The translations under genes were made by a program, and so were the position numbers. A model generated the notes under the pieces. That model worked only from the letters and a program-made list of their open reading frames with translations, was not told where the DNA came from and ran no database searches. From Candidatus Chryseopegocella kryptomonas (lineage in GTDB: Bacteria > Bacteroidota > Ignavibacteria > Kryptoniales > Kryptoniaceae), in assembly GCF_001536065.1 (NCBI RefSeq), contig NZ_CZVW01000020.1, positions 1 to 34,076 of the forward strand: 34,076 nucleotides of DNA. The letters run 5' to 3'. This document shows, in pieces, positions 25,067 through 33,481 of this stretch. Numbering within the stretch: the stretch's first letter is position 1; each line of letters opens with the position of its first letter.

Positions 25067-26404
25067 TTAATTTGTTTTGGGTAGATAATGCAAAACCACG
25101 CGATTTTTCTCAGCAAAATACTTTTGCGCAACTCGTTTTATATCATCAACTGTGATTTTTCTATAACGCTCAATGTCTGTATTTATCAAGCCCGGATTTT
25201 TGAAAAATGTATAGTAATGTGCAAGGAGATCAGCTTTGCCCTGAACCGTTTGCCTTGCCGAAACAAGCGCAGATTCAATTTTATTCTTCGCTTTTTCAAG
25301 CTCTTTCTCATCAACTCCATAAATTTTTATCTTGTTAATTTCTTCATCAATCACCTTTTCAAGCGTATCTGAATTAAATCCAGGATTTGCAATCGCATAA
25401 ATCAAAAACAAGCCCGGATGTTCCCTTGTATCTGAAAATGTTTCAACTTCGTTGGCAATTTTATCTTTATAAACAAGCCGTTGATACAATCTTGAACTTT
25501 CGCCAACGGAAAGTATATTTGACAGCAAAGCAAGAGCATATGAATCTGGGTTTCCTTCTTCTGGAATTCTATAACTCATAAAAACTGCTGGAAGAGGAGC
25601 ATTTACATCTTCAACAATTTCTCTTACTTCATTTTCAAGCGGTTCATCATTCGGTTGCGGTCGTGGTATGTTTTCAGGTCCTTTTGGAATTTCACCAAAA
25701 TATCTTTCAACAAGCTCTTTTGTCTTCTTAACATCAATATCACCTGCTATCACAAGAACCGCATTGTTCGGGACATAAAATGTCTCATAGAATTCCCTCA
25801 CATCATCCATACTCGCATTGTCAAGATGTTCTTGATAACCTATGACAGGCCATCTATATGGATGTTTTTTAAAGCTCTTCTCAGAAATTTTTATCCACGC
25901 AGAACCATAAGGTCTGTTTTCATATCTCCAACGCCTTTCCTCTTTTACAACCTCTCTTTGGGTTATCAAACTTATTTCCTGAATTGAGAAGCCAAGCATT
26001 CTATCAGATTCAAGCCAAAGTGCAAGTTCAAGATAATTTGATGGGAGAACTTCATAATAATTTGTTTTATCTTCGGTTGTATATGCATTGTCATATCCCC
26101 CAGCTTGCGTAATGTATTTATCAAATTCCCCACGCTTTACATTTTTTGAGCCGTCAAACATAAGATGTTCAAAAAGATGTGCAAAACCAGTTTTATCTGG
26201 TTTTTCATTCTTTGAGCCAACATGATAACAAACATTGACAGCAACGATCGGAGTTGAATGATCTTCGTGCAAAATTACATGAAGCCCGTTGTCAAGTGTA
26301 AATTCAACAAAATCAACTCTACCATCACTTTGCGGATAAATTTCAATCGGCTTTATCAAGGTTACGCTCATAACGAAAATCAGGATTAGTTTTAAATTTT
26401 TCAT
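25067..26404 (-). CDS. M16B zinc metallopeptidase, catalytic subunit (second of two)
   Basis: A 445-aa exported peptidase. The N-terminus (L-K-L-I-L-I-F-V-M-S-V-T-L-I-K-P) is a signal sequence. Zinc ligands are in H-L-F-E-H (76-80) within T-G-F-A-H-L-F-E-H-L-M-F-D-G-S, and the third ligand Glu lies in R-E-V-V-K-E-E (about 155). It lacks the R/Y pair: the equivalent segment reads L-V-Y-K-D-K-I-A-N-E-V. This fits the catalytic half of a heterodimeric M16B enzyme, with the R/Y subunit encoded 33 nt downstream. The likely start is ATG 26404, two codons after a TTG. The protein resembles its upstream neighbour along its whole length (shared V-I-L-H-E-D-H-S-x-P-I-V-A and Y-V-P-N-N-A-V-L-V-I-A-G-D-I-D), so the two arose by tandem duplication. 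Confidence 0.95.
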   Translation of the reverse strand: MKNLKLILIFVMSVTLIKPIEIYPQSDGRVDFVEFTLDNGLHVILHEDHSTPIVAVNVCYHVGSKNEKPDKTGFAHLFEHLMFDGSKNVKRGEFDKYITQAGGYDNAYTTEDKTNYYEVLPSNYLELALWLESDRMLGFSIQEISLITQREVVKEERRWRYENRPYGSAWIKISEKSFKKHPYRWPVIGYQEHLDNASMDDVREFYETFYVPNNAVLVIAGDIDVKKTKELVERYFGEIPKGPENIPRPQPNDEPLENEVREIVEDVNAPLPAVFMSYRIPEEGNPDSYALALLSNILSVGESSRLYQRLVYKDKIANEVETFSDTREHPGLFLIYAIANPGFNSDTLEKVIDEEINKIKIYGVDEKELEKAKNKIESALVSARQTVQGKADLLAHYYTFFKNPGLINTDIERYRKITVDDIKRVAQKYFAEKNRVVLHYLPKTN

Positions 26405-26444
26405 CTTCAAAAATTTTTTGTTTTAAAATCACAATCGTAAAATT

Positions 26445-27770
26445 TCACTTTGATGCTCTTTGTTCCTTCGGAAGATAATAAAGAACGACGGAATTTTCTG
26501 GCTTTAAATACTTAACAACTGCGTCACGGATTTCCTCACGGGTGATTGAAAGAATTTTTGCCAGCTCGTGATTAATTTCGTCAGTGTTTTTGTGAATGAC
26601 ATAGTAATGCGCAAGTTGATCCGCCTTTTGAAGGACACTTTGATAACTTGAAATTGTCTGCATTTCCGTTTGATTTTTGGCTTTTTGAAGTTCTTTTTCC
26701 TCAACAAGTTCATTTTTTACTTTTTCAATCTCATTCCATATCTCTTTTTCAACTTCCTCTGGTGTGTGTCCTATTGCGCAATATGCATCAATTTTAAAAA
26801 CTCCAGCATCCTCCATACCGATTGTGAAAACATTTACATTTTGTGCAATCCTTTTCTCGTAAACAAGTTTTTGATAAAGTCGTGAGCTTTTGCCCGAGCC
26901 AAGTATATTTGAAAGAAGATCAAGAGCATAATAATCTCTTTCACCATCTTTTGGGATTCTAAATGCGATAAAAACAGCCGGCAATCTGACATTGTCATAA
27001 ATTGTATCTCTTACTTGTGAGGTCATCGGTGGCTCAACAATGTTCGGTCTCTTTATCTCATATTTTCCGCGTGGAATATCGCCAAAGTATTTCTCAACAA
27101 GTTTTTTCGTCTTTTCAATGTCAATATCACCAGCTATCACAAGGACTGCATTGTTCGGGACATAATATGTTTCAAAAAATCTTTTAACTTCATCAAGAGT
27201 TGCTGCGTTAAGATGTTCCATATAACCTATAACAGGCCATCTATACGGATGGACTTTGAAAAGACGCTTAAATGTGTTCTCCCACTGCGTTCCATATGGA
27301 CGATTATCAACTCTCCAACGTCTTTCTTCTTTTACAACCTCACGCTGATTGTCAAGATTTTCCTGATTTACATTTAAACTCATCATTCTGTCTGACTCAA
27401 GCCAGAGGACAAGTTCAAGTTGATTTGACGGAACAACTTGAAAATAATTTGTTCTGTCCCAATTAGTTGAGCCGTTGAAAGTTCCGCCCGCCTTTTGAAT
27501 ATAAGCCATATGTTCAGCTTTTTTAACATTTGCAGAACCTTGAAACATCATATGCTCAAACAAATGCGCAAAGCCAGTTCTATTTGGGTCTTCATTTTTT
27601 GAGCCAACATAATACCAAATATCAACCGCAACAATCGGCGCTGAATGATCCTCGTGCAAAATCACATGCAACCCGTTTGGCAAATCATATTCAACAAAAT
27701 TGATCCTCCCTTGTGAGAAAGCAAATGACACAGCAATTAAAAGCGCAAAAGTTAAAAATTTTGCTCTCAT
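26445..27770 (-). CDS. M16B zinc metallopeptidase, catalytic subunit (first of two)
   Basis: A 441-aa exported peptidase with signal peptide M-R-A-K-F-L-T-F-A-L-L-I-A-V-S-F-A-F-S-Q. Zinc ligands H-L-F-E-H (69-73) lie in T-G-F-A-H-L-F-E-H-M-M-F-Q-G, and the third ligand Glu in Q-R-E-V-V-K-E-E (about 148). Like the next gene it lacks the R/Y pair (L-V-Y-E-K-R-I-A-Q-N-V). ATG 27770 is preferred: TGGTGA lies 4 nt upstream and the product starts with a clean signal peptide. A longer frame begins at ATG 27806, whose ATGA overlaps the stop of the SurA-like gene, and cannot be excluded. The role is probably breakdown of small peptides or leftovers of exported proteins in the periplasm. Its place next to three foldase genes supports an envelope protein-quality function, which is an inference. 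Confidence 0.95.
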   Translation of the reverse strand: MRAKFLTFALLIAVSFAFSQGRINFVEYDLPNGLHVILHEDHSAPIVAVDIWYYVGSKNEDPNRTGFAHLFEHMMFQGSANVKKAEHMAYIQKAGGTFNGSTNWDRTNYFQVVPSNQLELVLWLESDRMMSLNVNQENLDNQREVVKEERRWRVDNRPYGTQWENTFKRLFKVHPYRWPVIGYMEHLNAATLDEVKRFFETYYVPNNAVLVIAGDIDIEKTKKLVEKYFGDIPRGKYEIKRPNIVEPPMTSQVRDTIYDNVRLPAVFIAFRIPKDGERDYYALDLLSNILGSGKSSRLYQKLVYEKRIAQNVNVFTIGMEDAGVFKIDAYCAIGHTPEEVEKEIWNEIEKVKNELVEEKELQKAKNQTEMQTISSYQSVLQKADQLAHYYVIHKNTDEINHELAKILSITREEIRDAVVKYLKPENSVVLYYLPKEQRASK

Positions 27771-27802
27771 TTTTTCACCAAAATTTAATTTTGGAAACTT
27801 TT

Positions 27803-29086
27803 TCATCTTAAATCATCCACGACATAAACATAAATTTCATCTCTTAACTTCTCAATCCACTTTTGATATTCTCTGTTTTGCTTCTCAATCAACGCATATT
27901 GATAAATCCGCATATAGTCGTCTTTCAAATTCATTTTATGAGCTGGAACTCTCTTCTTTAACAAGACGATATGATAAGCGTAAGAGTTTCCATATTTCAT
28001 CTTAACAGGTTGAGATATTTCGCCTTCGTTTAAAGAATTAACAACCTCCTTCAAATCTGGCTCAAGATCATCAACGGGGATTAATCCAAGATATCCACCT
28101 GTAAGTTTTGTGTTTTCATCTTCGCTGAATCTTTTCGCCATTTCCTCAAATTTCGCCTGCTTTGAAACAATTTTATACCTTATCTCATCAAGCTTTGAAA
28201 TCACGATTTTATCACTTTCTTCGGTCAAAGGAACTTTGAAAAGGATATGTCTTGGATGGACTTGTTCTCCACGTCTTTCAACGAGTTGAATTATATGATA
28301 TCCGAAAGGTGTCCTCACAACATCAGATATTTGCCCTTCCTGTAATCTAAAAACAGCTTCTTCAAACTCTTTTACAAACATTCCACGTCTTACCCAGCCA
28401 AGGTCTCCACCATTATTTGCAGTCGCTCTATCCTCAGAATAAGTCCTCGCAAAATAAGCAAAGTCACCGCCAGCCTTTATGCTGTCAAGAATTGCCTTCG
28501 CTTTCTGATAAACCGCTTGCTCAACCGAATCAACTGGCTTTGGAATCATCATAATGTGATAAAGCTCAACCATCTCTGGAACTTCTGGCAAACTATCTTT
28601 ATAAGTATTGTAAAAATTTTCAACCTCATAACCTGAAACGGTCATCATGCCGAATTTTTGCTGTTTAAGTTTTTCTATCATCAATCGTTTCTTAACATCA
28701 TCTCTTATCTCACGCTTTATTCTACCAATTGGCATTCCGTAAATTTCCTCAAGTCGTCGCTCCGAGCCATACTGACGGACAAGCGCCTGAATTTGTGCAT
28801 CAATTTGTCTATCAACCTCATCATCCGAAACAACTATCGTATCTTCAATCGCTTTGTTAAGCACAATTTTATCATTTATCATCTCCTGCAAAACATACTT
28901 TCTAAGCCCCGGATCATCTGGCTTTAAATTGTTCTGTATCGCAAACATATAAACCTGATAATTCAAATCAGATTCAAGAATCACCTCATTTCCGACAATT
29001 GCAACTATTCTATCAATTACTTTTTGTTGTGCAAGTGCAACAAAATTTAAAAGCAAAGTTAAAATTAAAATTCTCACTCTCACCAT
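27803..29086 (-). CDS. SurA-like periplasmic peptidyl-prolyl isomerase
   Basis: A 427-aa chaperone/foldase of the SurA type. The signal peptide is V-R-I-L-I-L-T-L-L-L-N-F-V-A-L-A-Q. A SurA N-terminal domain (about 22-150, opening I-D-R-I-V-A-I-V-G-N-E-V-I-L-E-S-D-L) comes next. Two parvulin domains follow: the first about 172-272, with N-N-G-G-D-L-G-W and F-G-Y-H-I-I-Q-L, and the second about 277-378, with R-H-I-L-F and T-G-G-Y-L-G-L-I. A short C-terminal helix completes the SurA layout. SurA helps fold beta-barrel outer-membrane proteins. GAGGTG lies just ahead of the ATG. The start overlaps the end of the preceding gene by 7 nt, and the stop may overlap the first ATG of the M16 gene. Confidence 0.94.
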   Translation of the reverse strand: MVRVRILILTLLLNFVALAQQKVIDRIVAIVGNEVILESDLNYQVYMFAIQNNLKPDDPGLRKYVLQEMINDKIVLNKAIEDTIVVSDDEVDRQIDAQIQALVRQYGSERRLEEIYGMPIGRIKREIRDDVKKRLMIEKLKQQKFGMMTVSGYEVENFYNTYKDSLPEVPEMVELYHIMMIPKPVDSVEQAVYQKAKAILDSIKAGGDFAYFARTYSEDRATANNGGDLGWVRRGMFVKEFEEAVFRLQEGQISDVVRTPFGYHIIQLVERRGEQVHPRHILFKVPLTEESDKIVISKLDEIRYKIVSKQAKFEEMAKRFSEDENTKLTGGYLGLIPVDDLEPDLKEVVNSLNEGEISQPVKMKYGNSYAYHIVLLKKRVPAHKMNLKDDYMRIYQYALIEKQNREYQKWIEKLRDEIYVYVVDDLR

Positions 29087-29871
29087 TTCACCTCATAATG
29101 ATATTTTCTTTTCAAGTTTGAAATTAAACTGTCAAGCAAAAGATTTTGCTTTTCAACTATTGCTCTTTCTCTGACTGCGTCAGAAACAATTTCAAAATCC
29201 GCTTTGCTTCCGATATCTTTCTTATCGTAAAGATAAATCAAAAAATAATTTTCCCCAGATTTAACAGGAAAAGAAATTTCACCTTTATTCAAATTCCAAA
29301 TGACACGCCATAATTCTGGAAACGGTATGTTAAATTGGTCATAATATCTCATTGGCACTATCTCAACAACACCCACTTCACTTGACAAATCGGCGACAGC
29401 ACTTTGAAAATCTTTTGCTCTTTGAAGTTTGTTCCTTAAAACGCTCGCTTCATTGCGTGAACTTAACTTAACATATCCGATCTTAACAACTTGTTTGTCA
29501 AGTATGAACTCGTCTTGATGTTTTTCATAAAATTTTTTCACTTCGTCATCTGAAATTTTTTCTGCGTTTTTTAAAATTTCATTCTGCAAAAAATTTTTAA
29601 CTATCAAAGATTTTCTAAACTCATTAACCATCTGCTCAATTTTTTCATCCGACTTATATCCTCTTTCAATCGCTTCCTGATAAATCAAATTATTCTTCAC
29701 CCATATGTCAATGTAATTTTTAACGAAGTTTGAATCAAGACCTGCAACATCTTGCTTCAAAAGATATTCGTCTTCAACCCTTGCGACATAATCATTCTCT
29801 TTAACCTTTTTACCGCAGGCGAAAACCAAAATCAAACTAACGATTAAAAGCTTTTTCAAGTGCTTTTTCAT
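29080..29871 (-). CDS. SurA/PrsA-like lipoprotein with degenerate parvulin domain
   Basis: A 263-aa lipoprotein (M-K-K-H-L-K-K-L-L-I-V-S-L-I-L-V-F-A-C, Cys19). The region to about 120 is a SurA-N-like helical domain (Y-I-D-I-W-V-K-N-N-L-I-Y-Q-E-A-I-E-R-G; K-I-S-D-D-E-V-K-K-F-Y-E-K-H-Q-D-E-F). The following part (about 125-225) has the outline of a parvulin domain, with W-N-L-N-K-G-E-I-S-F-P-V-K and Y-F-L-I-Y-L-Y at the usual strand positions. It lacks the G-G-D-L-G and F-G-Y-H-I motifs, so isomerase activity is doubtful. It is probably a chaperone. The gene overlaps the end of the previous parvulin gene by 35 nt and the start of the SurA-like gene by 7 nt. Confidence 0.85.
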   Translation of the reverse strand: MKKHLKKLLIVSLILVFACGKKVKENDYVARVEDEYLLKQDVAGLDSNFVKNYIDIWVKNNLIYQEAIERGYKSDEKIEQMVNEFRKSLIVKNFLQNEILKNAEKISDDEVKKFYEKHQDEFILDKQVVKIGYVKLSSRNEASVLRNKLQRAKDFQSAVADLSSEVGVVEIVPMRYYDQFNIPFPELWRVIWNLNKGEISFPVKSGENYFLIYLYDKKDIGSKADFEIVSDAVRERAIVEKQNLLLDSLISNLKRKYHYEVKW

Positions 29872-30201
29872 TGATAACGACTTTATATTTCTTTTTTAAA
29901 CTTTCAACCCATTCCTTTTCAAGTCGTTTGAGTTCCTGCTCTTGAACTGCGCTTGCAACTTCGCTGAATGCTTCTTCAAATGTCTTCACCCTGCTTGGCT
30001 CTTTCCCTGTAACTTTTATGATTGAGTATCCACCTTGAAACTTAATCGGTTCTGAAATTTCATTCACTTTCATATTCCACGCTTTCCACGCAATTTCATT
30101 TTCAGATGATGAAACAAGCCCCCAATCTCCTTTTTTCTCTTTCATTCCGGGTCTTTCAGTATATTTTTCAGCAAGCGAATCAAACAAAGCACCATTTTTT
30201 A
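29837..30201 (-). pseudogene. C-terminal part of the frameshifted parvulin lipoprotein
   Basis: This frame carries the rest of the third parvulin domain and C-terminus of the gene that starts at 31847. From the A6 run onward it reads N-G-A-L-F-D-S-L-A-E-K-Y, then K-K-G-D-W-G-L-V-S and G-G-Y-S-I-I-K-V-T-G, the expected parvulin strand motifs, and ends near K-A-L-E-K-A-F-N-R. The frame is open upstream to 30235, but there is no credible start or ribosome site. It is therefore a fragment rather than an independent gene. Reading the junction with five A residues instead of six joins the two frames into one protein of about 669 aa. The fragment would not be made unless frameshifting or re-initiation occurs. 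Confidence 0.8.
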
Positions 30202-31847
30202 AGTTTTGAATAAATATCATTAGCAAGCGATTCACTCGTCACCCAAATCTCACTAAACCTGACTCTGTCGGGGAAACGATATTCCTCCTTATTTTTCTCG
30301 TAATACTCTTTCAACTTTTCCTCGCTCAAATTCACCTTATCCCAGACCATCTTCTGCTCAATGTGATAAAGCAAAATTCCATCAACAAATTCTTTAAGTT
30401 CATTTTTAAACTCTGGATAAAGTTTTTCAACATTTCTTGCTCTGTATTCCGTAAGTTTCATCTCCGTAATTCTATCAACAATGCTTTTTATTGAAGAAGG
30501 ATCAAGTTTCCTTCCAGAAAATTCCGCACTTCGCTTTATAATGTTTATCACGGAATCAAGCGTCATCTTTTGATTTGCGAATTCAAATAGAACTTTTTCT
30601 CTATCTTCTCTCGTGTAAACGCTATCCCAGCTTTGATGCGAGGTCGTCTTTGATGTATCCGCTTTTGATACGAACAAGTCAAATGTTTGCTGATTCAGTT
30701 TGTAGTTATACTCTTTCTTCAATTTCTCAACATAATTTTTGAAATCGTATTCAAGCCGATACGACTGATAAAGTTTGTTAAGATCTTCAACAATTTCATC
30801 AAACGGCTTAACTGGAACTATTTCTGTAACTTTGACGATGTGATAACCCCATCTTGTTCTTATTATGTCGCTTATATCACCAACTTTTGCATTAAACATA
30901 AACTGATCAATTTCTCTGTAAGCTTGACCTCTTGAATAATACCCAGCATCACCACCACGCTGGACTGAAAATTTATCATCGGAATGTCTCTTTGAAAGTT
31001 CAGCAAAATCAAAACCATTTCTCAAACTGTCAAGAACCGCCTTCATTTCATTGTAAATTTTAAGCGTGTCTTCTGGCGTTGCATTACGCTCAACCTTTCT
31101 TCCAATGTGGCTTATCCGAACCATCTCAACCCTTGGTCTTCTGTCAAGAACTTCAATGATATGATAACCAAATTTCGTTCTAACCGGCACTTGCGTCCTT
31201 TCTCCAACTCTCATTGAATAGCACGCATCCTCAAATTCAGGAACCATCATCCCAGCTGTGAAATAATACAGATCACCACGGTTGAAAATAACCGAAGGGT
31301 CATCAGAAAAATCAATTGCAACAGAATCCCACGGAACACCAGCATTTAAAAGTTCAATAACTTTTTTCGCCCTCTCATATGCCTTTGAAGTATCGGAAGT
31401 AGGGCTTCCGTGAAATCCACCCGGCAATTCAATCAAAATATGTCTTGCTCTTATTTCTTCTTTTCGTCTCTCGTAAAGTTGTTTTAAACCCGGATCAATT
31501 ACTTCTTTCTTTGTAAGGTAAGAAAGCGCAAGCGTTGTATAATAATCATTTACCTCTTTTTGAACACTTGGATCTTTGTCAAGTTTTTTATCTCTTGCGT
31601 CAAGAACTTTGAGTTTAAATTTTATCAAAAGATCAAGATAATTTTTTCTGTCTTCAAAAGGTTTTTCCTTCGCTTTGGCAAATCCACCATTATTTTTGGC
31701 AAATGATTTTTCAAATTCATCAATCGTTATGAACTCTTTCCCAATCTTTGCAACATATTCTTTTTCCTCAATTATTCCAATGTTTTTCAAAAACGCACAA
31801 CTTGAAAAAACAATCGCAATTAAAATCAAAACGATGTTCTTTTTCAT
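30180..31847 (-). CDS. Parvulin-type peptidyl-prolyl isomerase lipoprotein, C-terminus lost to a frameshift
   Basis: The intact frame gives 555 aa, ending after a non-homologous K-W-C-F-V. The N-terminus M-K-K-N-I-V-L-I-L-I-A-I-V-F-S-S-C is a lipoprotein signal (Cys17); the frame is open back to 31964 into serS, but 31847 is the credible start. A SurA-N-like helical region is followed by two parvulin domains, about 132-235 (R-A-R-H-I-L-I-E; F-G-Y-H-I-I-E-V) and 243-345 (Q-R-G-G-D-A-G-Y-Y; W-G-Y-H-I-V-K-V). A long helical linker follows, then the first strand of a third parvulin domain (V-R-F-S-E-I-W-V). The third domain continues in another frame from 30201. A truncated product would still hold two complete isomerase domains and could act. 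It is the first of three neighbouring foldase genes and starts 25 nt after serS. Confidence 0.88.
   Translation of the reverse strand: MKKNIVLILIAIVFSSCAFLKNIGIIEEKEYVAKIGKEFITIDEFEKSFAKNNGGFAKAKEKPFEDRKNYLDLLIKFKLKVLDARDKKLDKDPSVQKEVNDYYTTLALSYLTKKEVIDPGLKQLYERRKEEIRARHILIELPGGFHGSPTSDTSKAYERAKKVIELLNAGVPWDSVAIDFSDDPSVIFNRGDLYYFTAGMMVPEFEDACYSMRVGERTQVPVRTKFGYHIIEVLDRRPRVEMVRISHIGRKVERNATPEDTLKIYNEMKAVLDSLRNGFDFAELSKRHSDDKFSVQRGGDAGYYSRGQAYREIDQFMFNAKVGDISDIIRTRWGYHIVKVTEIVPVKPFDEIVEDLNKLYQSYRLEYDFKNYVEKLKKEYNYKLNQQTFDLFVSKADTSKTTSHQSWDSVYTREDREKVLFEFANQKMTLDSVINIIKRSAEFSGRKLDPSSIKSIVDRITEMKLTEYRARNVEKLYPEFKNELKEFVDGILLYHIEQKMVWDKVNLSEEKLKEYYEKNKEEYRFPDRVRFSEIWVTSESLANDIYSKLKKWCFV
30196..30201 (-). 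other. Frameshift site in the parvulin gene (A6 run)
   Basis: On the coding strand CTT is followed by six A residues and TGG. Reading AAA AAA TGG ends in a stop six codons after the first AAA, counting from it. Skipping one A gives AAA AAT GGT GCT and continues the parvulin domain without a break. The site could be a real one-base insertion, an assembly error in a homopolymer, or (less likely with only six A) slippage used on purpose. Confidence 0.85.
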
Positions 31848-31872
31848 CTCAACAATTAAATTTTGTTTTTGA

Positions 31873-33141
31873 TTATTCAATGATTGTAAAGCCGGTGTAT
31901 TTATGCAAAACTTTCGGGACAATGACCTTACCTTCTGGCGTTTGATAATTTTCAAGCAAAGCAACCATCAATCTTGAAGTCGCAAGCCCAGAACCATTTA
32001 GCGTATGGACAAATTCTGGCTTTGATTTTTTATCCCTTTTAAATCTAACATTCATTCTTCTTGCCTGAAAATCCTCAAAATTGCTACAGCTTGACGCTTC
32101 AAGCCATTTCTTCTCAGCTGGAGACCAAACTTCAATATCGTATGTTTTCGCAGAAGCAAAACTCATATCTCCGGTGCAAAGAAGCACAACTCTATACGGA
32201 ATGTTAAGAAGTTGAAGCACCTCTTCAGCATCATTTACAAGGGATTCAAGTTCATCGTAAGATGTCTCAGGCGTTGTGAACTTAACAAGTTCAACTTTGT
32301 TAAATTGATGAACTCTCAAAAATCCACGAGTTTCTCTCCCCCAAGAGCCAGCCTCACGCCTGAAACAAGCTGAATATGCGACATATTTTTTCGGAAGTTC
32401 GCTTATATCAAGAATTTCATCACGATGTATGTTTGTAACCGGAACTTCCGCTGTTGGTATAAGATAAAGATCATCTTCCGGGCAGTAATACATATCTTCC
32501 TTCAATTTTGGTATTTGCCCTGTTCCACGCATTGACGCTTCGTTTACAAGAAACGGCGGAAAAACTTCAATATAACCGTGTTTCTGGATGTGAAGATCAA
32601 GCATAAAATTTATCAAAGCCCTTTCAAGCGTTGCACCCCTCCCAATGTAAAGTGGAAAACCGCTACCCGTTAACTTTGCACCTCGTTCAAAATCAATTAT
32701 CCCAAGCTTTTTCCCAAGCGTGAGATGATCTTTTATTTCAAAATCAAACTCCTGTATCTCTCCCCAAGTTCTGACAACGACATTATCACTTGCATCTTTT
32801 CCAATCGGAACTGACTCATGCGGTATATTTGGCACCCAGAGCAAAAGATTTTCAAGTTGAGATTCAACCTCTTTAAGTTCGCTATCAATTTTTTTGATTT
32901 CATCAGAAACCTTCCTCATTTCTTCAATTAATTCACTTGCATCTTTACCTTGCTTTTTCAAGTTTGCAATTTCTTCTGTAACATCATTTCTTCTTGCTTT
33001 GAGCGCATCACCTTTCTTTATAAGTTCTCTTCTTCTTTCATCAAGTTTCAAAATTTCATCAACACAATCTTTTTCTTTTTTAAGTTCAATAGCCCTCTTG
33101 ACGATGTCTGGACTTTCACGAATGAATTTTAAATCAAGCAT
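31873..33141 (-). CDS. serS: Seryl-tRNA synthetase
   Basis: Class II aminoacyl-tRNA synthetase that charges tRNA-Ser with serine, 422 aa, normal length. The N-terminal antiparallel coiled coil that grips the tRNA long arm spans about 28-100 ([24 protein letters not shown]). The catalytic core shows T-A-E-V-P-V-T-N (230-237), motif 2 [15 protein letters not shown] (259-273), and motif 3 [13 protein letters not shown] (380-392). The usual G-x-x-x-x-R-T ending of motif 3 is A-T-S-R-L, a mild variant. No Shine-Dalgarno is evident before the ATG. A short, apparently broken ORF ends about 12 nt upstream. It heads the long foldase/peptidase gene run, a housekeeping gene at the front of an envelope operon. 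Confidence 0.98.
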   Translation of the reverse strand: MLDLKFIRESPDIVKRAIELKKEKDCVDEILKLDERRRELIKKGDALKARRNDVTEEIANLKKQGKDASELIEEMRKVSDEIKKIDSELKEVESQLENLLLWVPNIPHESVPIGKDASDNVVVRTWGEIQEFDFEIKDHLTLGKKLGIIDFERGAKLTGSGFPLYIGRGATLERALINFMLDLHIQKHGYIEVFPPFLVNEASMRGTGQIPKLKEDMYYCPEDDLYLIPTAEVPVTNIHRDEILDISELPKKYVAYSACFRREAGSWGRETRGFLRVHQFNKVELVKFTTPETSYDELESLVNDAEEVLQLLNIPYRVVLLCTGDMSFASAKTYDIEVWSPAEKKWLEASSCSNFEDFQARRMNVRFKRDKKSKPEFVHTLNGSGLATSRLMVALLENYQTPEGKVIVPKVLHKYTGFTIIE

Positions 33142-33153
33142 CGCTGAAAATTA

Positions 33154-33383
33154 TTATTTATTTTTTGTTTCTCCTGTTAACTCTTGTCTTATTCTTATCA
33201 TTTCACCCTGAAGCATTTCAAGGCTATTCAAATTTGTAATCACAATCTTCAGTAATTTTCAGAAAAACAAACAAAAGCATTTTTTAGAGCATCAAAAATA
33301 TCCTTAAATTGTCTCTGATATCCTAACTTTTTAACCACCTTAAATTTTTGGGAAAGCCTTTCAACATCAATTAAACTTACCAT
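33154..33383 (-). pseudogene. Small ORF broken by a one-base shift, upstream of serS
   Basis: This lies in the 340-nt stretch between the RmlD-like gene and serS. A 44-aa ORF begins at ATG 33383, after AGGTG (33401-33405) with an 8-base spacer, and stops at 33249. Its sequence V-S-L-I-D-V-E-R-L-S-Q-K-F-K-V-V-K-K-L-G looks amphipathic-helical. A second open frame from about 33243 to 33154 reads V-I-T-N-L-N-S-L-E-M-L-Q-G-E-M-I-R, also helical. Adding one base at the A4 run (33256-33259) fuses them into 76 aa (F-S-E-K-L-L-K-I-V-I at the joint). I do not recognise the family. It may be a small gene with a true frameshift or sequence error, or two chance ORFs. Confidence 0.4.
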
Positions 33384-33391
33384 AAATTCAA

Positions 33392-33405
33392 CACCTATTT
33401 AGGTG
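33392..33405. promoter_or_regulatory. Short palindrome over the ribosome site of the small ORF
   Basis: CACCTA and TAGGTG are exact reverse complements separated by two T residues. On the minus strand the second copy contains the AGGTG Shine-Dalgarno of the small ORF, so folding would hide it. With 6-bp arms and a 2-nt centre it could be either a protein-binding site or a weak hairpin. A 6-bp match of this kind can also occur by chance. Confidence 0.35.
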
Positions 33406-33481
33406 CAAAAATCTTTGATAATGTCCACAGACAAAATACTTAGGTTTATCTTTTTTATTTTACCAAAAATAAATCATAAAC

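Noticed and set aside
30196-30201. Programmed frameshifting or polymerase slippage as the main explanation for the split parvulin gene
   Set aside because: The run has only six A residues, no stimulatory structure or upstream Shine-Dalgarno-like element stands out, and parvulin lipoproteins are not known to use recoding. An indel or sequence error is simpler.
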